Source: Planctomycetota bacterium
Lineage (GTDB): Bacteria; Planctomycetota; Phycisphaerae; Sedimentisphaerales; UBA12454
Assembly: GCA_018828825.1 (NCBI GenBank)
Contig: JAHJUV010000006.1
Location: forward strand, 1-9,836
Direction of reading: 5' to 3'
Length of the DNA: 9,836 nt
Part shown: piece by piece, positions 1-5,493 of the stretch
Numbering within the stretch: position 1 is the first letter of the stretch
How the letters are laid out: each line of letters starts with the position of its first letter
Notes under the pieces: generated by a model
What the model was told of the DNA's origin: nothing
The model's database searches: none
What the model saw: the letters and a program-made list of their open reading frames with translations, nothing else
Made by a program: the position numbers and the translations under genes

Positions 1-59
1 CAAACGTGAGTATCGGACTGTCGATCCGAAGGTTGAGGGTTCGAGCCCCTTCGGCCTCG
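1..59 (+). tRNA. tRNA-Asp (anticodon GTC), 5' end outside window
   Basis: This is the 3' three-quarters of a tRNA. The anticodon stem pairs 13-17 with 25-29 around a seven-base loop (18-24), with anticodon GTC at 20-22, which decodes Asp. A five-base variable region (30-34) is followed by the T arm: stem 35-39 with 47-51 (one G-U pair) and loop TTCGAGC at 40-46. The 3' acceptor strand is 52-58, followed by discriminator G59, as expected for tRNA-Asp. CCA is not encoded. Bases 8-11 (GAGT) are the 3' side of the D stem. The acceptor 5' strand, D-stem 5' strand and part of the D loop lie left of the window. It converges on the hydrogenase operon. Confidence 0.93.
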
Positions 60-72
60 TTTTAAAGCACAT

Positions 73-104
73 AATGACAAAGAATTATGCCACTTGTCAT
101 TTTT
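73..104 (+). terminator. possible intrinsic terminator after tRNA-Asp
   Basis: A perfect 8-bp inverted repeat (AATGACAA at 73-80, TTGTCATT at 94-101) with a 13-nt loop runs into TTT and then a T-rich stretch on the plus strand. The stem is AT-rich, so it would be a weak terminator. In the minus direction no T-run follows, so it does not obviously terminate the hydrogenase operon. Nothing else convincing is visible in 105-207. Confidence 0.4.
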
Positions 105-207
105 AACTCTTTGTTTTAGTGTTAATTTGCATTCATCTTATCGAGAGAGCCCGGTTCTGCAATATTGTCGTAAAATCGAGTACCAAATAGTTGGTCAAAC
201 CAAATCT

Positions 208-681
208 TCAACCAAATATCTTAATCAATTCATCTGCGACTGCTTCGGCAGCAGCTTGTGCCTCGGCACTCAATGAAGAGTTAAAATCAGTCTGTGCAGG
301 TTGAATACCTATAAGAAAAAATCGACAGATAGTCTCACTGCCGATGCAATCACACAAAAGCTTCAAAGAAACTGAATGAGTTGAAATGGAAAAAGACTCG
401 GCCTGCGAAGGATCAAACAGCTTAACTGAACCAGCTGGAGCGGAAAAATCAACGGCGTCTATAATAATAACGTTTTGCGGGGTTTTTTTGATGATTTGGC
501 CTATAAAGTTTTCAGGGACAATGCCGGCGTCAATGACCTCTATGTTCATCCTGCCTTTTAGTAAATCACAGACGATACATCCCGCCGCATCGTCGCCTTT
601 TAACCTGCTGCCTACGCAGAGCACGACCGTCTTATTTTTATCAAGATTTCCGACAGGTTTAAGAATTTGCTGAACAGACAT
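208..681 (-). CDS. hycI: HycI-type [NiFe] hydrogenase maturation endopeptidase
   Basis: This 157-residue protein matches the size and layout of HycI, the nickel-dependent peptidase that removes the C-terminal tail of a group 4 hydrogenase large subunit after NiFe insertion. Visible family motifs are LCVGSRLKGDDAAG (21-34), VIDAGIVPEN (49-58), IIIDAVD (72-78) and STHSVSL (100-106). D31, D75 and H102 align by motif with the three Ni-sensing residues of E. coli HycI (D16, D62, H90). It is cytoplasmic, with no membrane segment. It is the last gene of the operon, and its probable substrate is the large subunit at 7349-8560. A TAA in frame immediately precedes the ATG, so this start is the earliest possible. 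The nearest Shine-Dalgarno-like sequence (AGGTG, 8 nt upstream) lies inside the right-hand arm (mRNA sense) of the inverted-repeat element, so translation may be affected by that hairpin. Confidence 0.93.
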   Translation of the reverse strand: MSVQQILKPVGNLDKNKTVVLCVGSRLKGDDAAGCIVCDLLKGRMNIEVIDAGIVPENFIGQIIKKTPQNVIIIDAVDFSAPAGSVKLFDPSQAESFSISTHSVSLKLLCDCIGSETICRFFLIGIQPAQTDFNSSLSAEAQAAAEAVADELIKIFG

Positions 682-684
682 TTA

Positions 685-788
685 CCCCGCACCTATTTGT
701 ACAATGTTTTCTAAAATCAACTCTTCAGCAATCCACAATAAAGTCTCCGTTTTTCTCTTGCAACCGCACAATACAGATAGGTGCGGGG
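685..788. mobile_element. candidate 104-bp MITE-like element with terminal inverted repeats
   Basis: Bases 685-701 (CCCCGCACCTATTTGTA) and 772-788 (TACAGATAGGTGCGGGG) are inverted copies matching at 16 of 17 positions. They enclose 70 bp (702-771) in which I recognise no gene. The block is flanked by identical 4-bp direct repeats, TTTA at 681-684 and 789-792, which look like a target-site duplication. Deleting the block plus one TTTA leaves the ferredoxin stop codon abutting the protease ATG, a junction style used elsewhere in this operon. No transposase is encoded, so any movement would be in trans. The alternative is a purpose-built RNA hairpin in the operon leader of the protease gene. The repeat structure is seen directly; mobility is inferred. 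Confidence 0.6.
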
Positions 789-789
789 T

Positions 790-1416
790 TTACAGCCTGA
801 TATTCAATTCATATTTACAGGAAGGACAAAGAATCTTCATAAAATCTCCCGGCTGAATATCAGCATTTTTAGCCGGAGTTTGCTTCGCCTGTTGCGAAAG
901 TTCTTCAAGGCCGGAATGTTTCAAATCGGCTGATTTTGCGACGACAAGTGATGGATTTGTATACGCAAGGGGACCAAGACGCTCGTATATCCAGACGAGA
1001 TGTTTTTTTACACCGACAATGGCACCGCATTTTTCACAGAGCTGAAGTTCGTGTTCGTGTATTTGTTTTGTGCTTTCTCTGTCAAGGGTCGCCAGGTCCC
1101 ACTGGTTCGTCAGGCGAATACCTTTTTCAGTTATACAGTTTTCCTGACAATTGCCGCAAAAGATACAACAATCGTGTCTTTGAGTAATTCTGCGCACAGG
1201 AGGATTCGCATTTGTATCATCAATCATCATAAGAGATTGCGTAGGACAAACGTTCACACAAGCGCCGCAACCAATACATTCTTTTTCGTCAAATTCCGGT
1301 TTGCCGCGATATTTTGGTGGAACCTGGCAGGGTTTTGCAGGGAATCGCGTAGTAAAACGCGGCGAAAAAACCGCAATCACAGCTTCCTTAAGTTCTCTTA
1401 GTTTTGGCCAACGCAT
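790..1416 (-). CDS. HycF/MbhN-like ferredoxin-type 2x[4Fe-4S] hydrogenase subunit with extra CxxC pair
   Basis: This 208-residue electron-transfer subunit is related to NuoI, MbhN and HycF and probably docks the external ferredoxin and wires it to the small subunit. Cluster motif 1 is C47-IGC-GAC-VNVC57-P and cluster motif 2 is C84, C87, C90, C94, which is two [4Fe-4S] sites. A second pair of motifs, CEKC at 127-130 and CPSC at 197-200, lies outside the ferredoxin domain. A similar pair occurs in E. coli HycF, suggesting a structural metal (zinc- or rubredoxin-like) site and a formate-hydrogenlyase-type affinity. An amphipathic N-terminus without a clear membrane helix suggests a peripheral cytoplasmic location. 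GGAG lies 5 nt before the ATG, 11 nt after the mnhG stop. C83, next to the second cluster, is an additional cysteine. Confidence 0.92.
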   Translation of the reverse strand: MRWPKLRELKEAVIAVFSPRFTTRFPAKPCQVPPKYRGKPEFDEKECIGCGACVNVCPTQSLMMIDDTNANPPVRRITQRHDCCIFCGNCQENCITEKGIRLTNQWDLATLDRESTKQIHEHELQLCEKCGAIVGVKKHLVWIYERLGPLAYTNPSLVVAKSADLKHSGLEELSQQAKQTPAKNADIQPGDFMKILCPSCKYELNIRL

Positions 1417-1427
1417 TCTGTCTCCGT

Positions 1428-1751
1428 TTATTTTTCTTCTGCATATCTGTCAACAATACTTTTATCGGTAAGTGATATTCCGGCCGAGTGGGCGCCTCTG
1501 GCGATTGCATGGGCGGCGGTTGGTGAAGTTATCAGGATGAAAACAGCACATAAACCCGCTTTTGCGGCAATAGCACCTGAACCAATAATCAGAGCCGTGC
1601 CTACAAGAATCATTATTGTGCCGAGAGTTACACATTTTGTCGAGGCCTGGAGGCGGTTGTAAACATCCGGAAAACGCACAAGGCCGATACAGCCGGATAT
1701 ATCGAAGAAGATCCCAATCGAAATCAGAATATAACCCAAAAAATCAATCAT
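1428..1751 (-). CDS. mnhG: Mrp antiporter subunit G (MnhG/MbhC-like)
   Basis: A small membrane protein of 107 residues with about three transmembrane helices, part of the Na+/H+ antiporter module. The family signature RFPDVYNRLQASTK is at residues 26-39. I start it at ATG 1751 (MIDFLGYILI), which gives the normal family length and overlaps the mnhF stop by 8 nt, with GGAAGGAA upstream. A longer reading from 1787 would add 12 non-conserved residues inside mnhF and is unlikely. In Mrp and Mbh complexes the E-F-G trio forms the sodium-pathway side of the membrane arm; that role is inferred from the family. Confidence 0.93.
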   Translation of the reverse strand: MIDFLGYILISIGIFFDISGCIGLVRFPDVYNRLQASTKCVTLGTIMILVGTALIIGSGAIAAKAGLCAVFILITSPTAAHAIARGAHSAGISLTDKSIVDRYAEEK

Positions 1752-2001
1752 CGAAATTCCTTCCTTCCAGAAATTTTGCCAGTGCAAGTGATGCGATAAA
1801 GCTCAAAAGCGCCCAGGCAAGGGCGACATTGAGATAAAAATCCTGTTTTGTTTCGAGAGTCATTATCGCACAGAAACCCACAATAACGATACCCATAATA
1901 TCAATGGATACGATTCTGTCGGCGGCGCTTGGACCTCTGCCGATACGGTACAAACACAGCAGAGAACAAACTGCCAAGCCTATATAAAATATACCTGTCA
2001 T
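1744..2001 (-). CDS. mnhF: Mrp antiporter subunit F (MnhF/MbhB-like)
   Basis: An 85-residue protein with three predicted transmembrane helices. The motif GPSAADRIVSID (23-34) is the MrpF signature. The conserved acidic residues D28 and D34 sit where MrpF/MbhB aspartates have been linked to Na+ passage in studied homologues; I infer the same here by motif only. AGGA precedes the ATG by 7 nt, and mnhE ends 15 nt upstream. Confidence 0.94.
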   Translation of the reverse strand: MTGIFYIGLAVCSLLCLYRIGRGPSAADRIVSIDIMGIVIVGFCAIMTLETKQDFYLNVALAWALLSFIASLALAKFLEGRNFDD

Positions 2002-2016
2002 AAAAAATCCTGCAAA

Positions 2017-2532
2017 TTACTCAAAAATTTTTGCCAGAAAATATTCGAATTTTTTCGAGATATACTCGGTTGCTTCTTTGGTATCGGTACTTTTTATATT
2101 AATCCAGTGCACATACATAGTGCCGTCGTCAGTTAAATCAACGGTCAGCGTACCCGGGGTGAGCGTTATTGAATTTGCAAGCGCGACACGGGCAGCATCT
2201 GTCTTAAGATTCGTTTTTATTTTGACTATGCCGGGCTTTATCGGGAGCTTCGGATGTAAGGCACGATAGACAACGTCAAAATTAGCAATGAGGATGTAAT
2301 AGAAAAATACCGGGATATAAACAATTAGCCAGAAAACTCTTACAGGCGAAAAGAAGAATTTATACTCGGCAGGCATAATTTCATGGAAAAGAACTGAAAC
2401 AACAATCGCCGCGGCAACACCGACCAGGACAACCTGCCAGTCTATCGCCAAGCCATTGTCAGCACTGCCAAAAGGCCAGGTCAAAAGCAGCCATACAACT
2501 AAGGCTATTATGAAATAAACTATTCTTCGCAT
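2017..2532 (-). CDS. mnhE: Mrp antiporter subunit E (MnhE/MbhA-like)
   Basis: This 171-residue protein has N-terminal transmembrane helices (about residues 4-22, 33-52 and 65-84) and a soluble C-terminal domain carrying the MnhE signature SITLTPGTLTVDL at 121-133. The length is normal for the family, and it probably belongs to the ion-translocating E-F-G unit. It starts 13 nt after the mnhD stop. The ribosome site is weak (CAGG, about 10 nt before ATG), so coupling to mnhD translation is likely. Confidence 0.94.
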   Translation of the reverse strand: MRRIVYFIIALVVWLLLTWPFGSADNGLAIDWQVVLVGVAAAIVVSVLFHEIMPAEYKFFFSPVRVFWLIVYIPVFFYYILIANFDVVYRALHPKLPIKPGIVKIKTNLKTDAARVALANSITLTPGTLTVDLTDDGTMYVHWINIKSTDTKEATEYISKKFEYFLAKIFE

Positions 2533-2545
2533 AATTTAAAACCTG

Positions 2546-4084
2546 TTATTGACCATTTAAAATCTGAGCGTTTAAAACCTTTCCCGCATAAGCCAGACCG
2601 TCTAAAAGAGCATTTACAGCATTGTCGAGAACGACTACACGAAACGGCTCATAAATTACAAGCGCTCCCATAAGCACACATAAAACCGCAAGGAAAATCA
2701 TTGCAAAAGCCATAAGACCGCGATGTTCGACGACAGATTTTAAGTTTTCGGGCAATTCGCCGAGGAATACATATCGCTGAACTTTCAAAAACATAATAAG
2801 GGTTACTATGCTTACAAAAACGGTAACGGCAGCAAGGGTGTAAAATCCCGCCTGCACCGCAGCGATTACCAATATCAGTTTGCTCCAGAAACCATTAAAA
2901 GGCGGAATACCCGCAATCGAAGCTGAAGCAATTGTACACGCTGAGCGGGTAATGGGCAGTTTTTCGGCAAGGCCGCCAAGCTCTTTGAGCTGTCTTGTGC
3001 CGGTTGACATTTCAATCGATCCACTTGTTAAAAACAGCAGTGATTTAAAGACGGCATGATTCATCAAATGAAACAGTCCACCAAGCATCGCAAGAGACGC
3101 CCAGACAGGATTGCCTTTTTTCGATAAAATAAGCGCCGCCAGACCTATGCCGAACATTACATAACCTATCTGGCTGATGCTGCTGTACGCAAGAAGACGT
3201 TTGAAATCCCACTGACCAATCGCAAGCAATGCGCCTATGACCATACTCAAAAGGCCGAGCGTAATTAAAACCCAACTTATCGGTACCGACACACCCAGCA
3301 CATTGAAGATAATCCTTGAAAGAGAATAGATGCCGAGTGCCTTAATCAAAACACCTGAAAGCATAGCGGAAATCGGCGCCGGCGCTGAAGGATGGGCGTC
3401 AGGCAGCCAGGCATGGAAGGGTACAAGAGCAGCCTTTAAACCGAAACCTGCTATAAACAACGCAAGGGCAAAGGCAAGGCCGGTATTAAGGCCGTTTTCA
3501 GCAACGTGTTTTGAAATAACAGCCATATTCAGTGAACCGGTATTGCCGTAAACTACGCCTACAGCAAAAAGCACAAACATCGAGGCCACGCTGCCGAGGA
3601 CCATATATTTGAAAGCTGCTTCGAGCTCCTCGTGCTGGCATCCGAAGCCGACAAGGGCATAAGAGGCAATCGAAGCAATCTCAAGAAAAACAAATAAGTT
3701 AAATATGTCGCCGGAGAGCACAACGCCGTTCATGCCGGTAACCATAAGCAAAAACAGGCTCAAATACTTGCTCTTGGCGGTGTATTGTTCCATATAGCGG
3801 TTGCTGAAAAGTATTGCCGCAAAACTAACGATGCTTATGGTCAGCAGCATCAAGGCGCTTATGCCATCGAGAACCAGATTTATCCCAAGAGGTATTGTCC
3901 AGCGACCGACGCAATAAACTTCGAATCTGCCAAAGGAAAAAATCGAAAAGACAAGCAGCGCAGCCGTTGTCAAAACGGCAATAAAGGAGGCAAAACCTCT
4001 GGTTTTTGTGCCGAACAGCGGCAGCAGGAAAGCCACAGCCAGCGGCAAAGCAATAAATAAAGGCAGCGGGATATTCAAACTCAT
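2546..4084 (-). CDS. mnhD: Mrp antiporter subunit D, NuoN/NuoM-type pump (MnhD/MbhH-like)
   Basis: This 512-residue, roughly 14-helix proton-conducting subunit has the charged residues expected in an active antiporter-like channel: E135 in FLEIASIASYALVGF, K217 and H224 in GFGLKAALVPFHAWLP, K248, H339, H343 and K347, and K402 in GIPPFNGFWSK. These correspond by motif to the half-channel and central-axis residues of complex I NuoL/M/N. The length matches MrpD. Its ATG overlaps the mnhC stop (ATGA), indicating translational coupling. It is one of two full-size antiporter-like subunits in the operon; the other is at 5494-7356. Confidence 0.95.
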   Translation of the reverse strand: MSLNIPLPLFIALPLAVAFLLPLFGTKTRGFASFIAVLTTAALLVFSIFSFGRFEVYCVGRWTIPLGINLVLDGISALMLLTISIVSFAAILFSNRYMEQYTAKSKYLSLFLLMVTGMNGVVLSGDIFNLFVFLEIASIASYALVGFGCQHEELEAAFKYMVLGSVASMFVLFAVGVVYGNTGSLNMAVISKHVAENGLNTGLAFALALFIAGFGLKAALVPFHAWLPDAHPSAPAPISAMLSGVLIKALGIYSLSRIIFNVLGVSVPISWVLITLGLLSMVIGALLAIGQWDFKRLLAYSSISQIGYVMFGIGLAALILSKKGNPVWASLAMLGGLFHLMNHAVFKSLLFLTSGSIEMSTGTRQLKELGGLAEKLPITRSACTIASASIAGIPPFNGFWSKLILVIAAVQAGFYTLAAVTVFVSIVTLIMFLKVQRYVFLGELPENLKSVVEHRGLMAFAMIFLAVLCVLMGALVIYEPFRVVVLDNAVNALLDGLAYAGKVLNAQILNGQ

Positions 4085-4458
4085 CCTTTGAGCCTCCTGA
4101 TTCTTGTTATATCGAAAGTGCCGTACTTTTCATACGTTCTTATGCATATCGCGACCATAAGAGCCAGAGAGCCCAGGCCGATTACAATTGAAGTAAGCAC
4201 AAGGGCCTGCGGCAGCGGGTCAACCGCTCTTGAGACGAATAATTGTGAAACAGTACCGGCTTTGTCGAGCAAATCACCACCGGCGGCAATAGGGGCAACG
4301 GCGCCATCAGCGACCTTTCGCCAGCCGAGCATTACCAAAAACAGATTGACGGCATATTCCATCAGTAGAATACCTACGACGATTTTAATCATATTCTTTT
4401 TGACCAGAACACAATAAAGACCAATCATAAACAACAAAAAACAAAGCGAATATAACAT
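4081..4458 (-). CDS. mnhC: Mrp antiporter subunit C, NuoK-like (MnhC/MbhG-like)
   Basis: A 125-residue protein with three transmembrane helices. E34 in GILLMEYAVNLFLV is the conserved membrane glutamate of the NuoK/MrpC family, and DPLPQALVLTSIVIG (80-94) is the MrpC signature. The acidic residue is expected to relay protons between the neighbouring pump subunits. AGGAG lies 9 nt before the ATG, mnhB ends 6 nt upstream, and the 3' end overlaps mnhD. The hydrophilic stretch at about residues 47-80 is longer than in NuoK, as is usual for MrpC. Confidence 0.95.
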   Translation of the reverse strand: MLYSLCFLLFMIGLYCVLVKKNMIKIVVGILLMEYAVNLFLVMLGWRKVADGAVAPIAAGGDLLDKAGTVSQLFVSRAVDPLPQALVLTSIVIGLGSLALMVAICIRTYEKYGTFDITRIRRLKG

Positions 4459-4464
4459 TTTAAA

Positions 4465-4935
4465 TTACTCCTGACCCTCAGTCGGGTCACTTTCAGATCT
4501 GAAAGCCGAAAGAACAAGTACTACCAGAAATAATGAGGCTGCAACCTTAAGGCCAATAAAGATATTATATAGAGGTATCGCCCCGGCACTTACAAGTTTG
4601 CCTGCGGCGTTACAATCAGCCATTAATTCCTGTTGCAGAAAATTATAAAAGAAAAACCCTGCACCATAAATAAAGCCAAGCAGTGCAAGAGCAATAAATA
4701 AAAACGCAGCGATGCAATCAAGTTTTGAAGCTATAGGCAGTGGAAGATTCTCCTCGGCGTATTCCCTGCCAAAGGCAAGCAGGAGAAGGACATAGGAGCC
4801 GGCAAGTATAACACCGCCGGAAAAACCGCCGCCCGGCGTCAGATGACCGAAAAGTATAATGTAGATGCCAAACAGAAAGACCAGTACCTTTATCCAACTG
4901 CTTACGGTCTTTACTATTATTGTCATACCTTTCAC
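4465..4935 (-). CDS. mnhB: Mrp antiporter subunit B (MnhB/MbhF-like), GTG start
   Basis: A 156-residue protein of about four transmembrane helices with the MnhB signature HLTPGGGFSGG at 31-41. I prefer the GTG at 4935 over the ATG at 4926 because AAGGAG sits 7 nt before the GTG, while the ATG lies too far from it. The GTG overlaps the upstream stop codon (GTGA). It is expected to pack between MrpA and MrpC in the membrane arm. Confidence 0.93.
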   Translation of the reverse strand: MKGMTIIVKTVSSWIKVLVFLFGIYIILFGHLTPGGGFSGGVILAGSYVLLLLAFGREYAEENLPLPIASKLDCIAAFLFIALALLGFIYGAGFFFYNFLQQELMADCNAAGKLVSAGAIPLYNIFIGLKVAASLFLVVLVLSAFRSESDPTEGQE

Positions 4936-5486
4936 TGCGAGTCTCCTTCGGATAACAATTTTCTGCTCTTTTTACGGAGTATCGCAATGGCCCCGATTAC
5001 CGAGGTGAACAGAACCGTTGCCTCGCCCAGTGTATCATAAGCGCGATAGTCGAGATAAACTGCCGTTACTATATTTGTTGCCCCGGTATCTTTTACGCCT
5101 TGTTTAAGGTAAACCTGTGAGGCAGAATCGGCTATTCGTACAAAAGCCGCATCGCCAAACGGGGCCATATTTTGGAAAATGCCTATTCCGGCCATAAAGA
5201 TTAAAAACAATACGACCACTGAAACCACCACGGCAAAAAATTCCCTGTCACCGCTTATAAAGCTCTTTTCGCGTGATATAGTTGCCCTTATCAGGATTAC
5301 CAGCCCCAGGACTTCAACAACAGTCTGAGTCAGAGCAATATCGGGAGCTTTGAGGAAAAGATACATAACGGCTGAACTGAAGCCAACTGCACCGACACAG
5401 ATAACAGAACTCAACAAGTCCTTTGTTTCGACGGCAATTATGCCGGCAATAAGCATCAGGACCATTAATATATAGAAAATTTCCAT
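4932..5486 (-). CDS. MnhA C-terminal domain / MbhD-MbhE-like membrane subunit
   Basis: This 184-residue protein corresponds to the C-terminal part of MrpA/MnhA, which in Pyrococcus is the separate pair MbhD and MbhE. KAPDIALTQTVVE (46-58) is the DUF4040/MbhD motif, and the segment ending DYRAYDTLGE (about 146-155), followed by a final helix, is the MbhE-type end. I see about six transmembrane helices. The start is set at ATG 5486 (MEIFYILMVL), 7 nt after the upstream stop, with GGTAAG ahead of it. A reading from 5537 would add 17 Cys-rich residues overlapping the previous gene and is unlikely. Together with the upstream 620-residue NuoL-like gene the total is close to a whole MrpA (about 800 residues), so MrpA appears split in two here. 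Confidence 0.9.
   Translation of the reverse strand: MEIFYILMVLMLIAGIIAVETKDLLSSVICVGAVGFSSAVMYLFLKAPDIALTQTVVEVLGLVILIRATISREKSFISGDREFFAVVVSVVVLFLIFMAGIGIFQNMAPFGDAAFVRIADSASQVYLKQGVKDTGATNIVTAVYLDYRAYDTLGEATVLFTSVIGAIAILRKKSRKLLSEGDSQ
4943..4948 (-). promoter_or_regulatory. Shine-Dalgarno site deciding the GTG start of mnhB
   Basis: AAGGAG in mRNA sense, 7 nt from the GTG at 4933-4935. It lies inside the 3' end of the preceding gene, so ribosomes finishing that gene can re-initiate here. Confidence 0.75.
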
Positions 5487-5493
5487 AACAATC

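Noticed and set aside
182..216. Three copies of ACCAAA (182-187, 199-204, 211-216) and small TTGGT/ACCAA stems near the operon end
   Set aside because: Five-base stems without a U-tail and irregular spacing; not enough for a terminator or a repeat array.
94..276. 60-codon plus-strand frame after the tRNA
   Set aside because: Overlaps the 3' end of the protease gene on the opposite strand, has no ribosome site or recognisable motif, and reads through the putative terminator stem.
682..738. Small 18-codon frame on the minus strand inside the inverted-repeat block (TTG start, GGAG 6 nt upstream, TAA directly before the protease ATG)
   Set aside because: Too short, non-ATG start, no recognisable product, and mostly made of the element interior and its repeat arm. 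An open stretch of this size is expected by chance.
208..1416. Possible fusion or read-through between the ferredoxin subunit and protease, since both are in the same frame with 35 open codons between them
   Set aside because: TAA stops stand at both ends of the interval, both proteins have normal family ends, and the in-frame spacing follows from a 108-nt insertion divisible by three.
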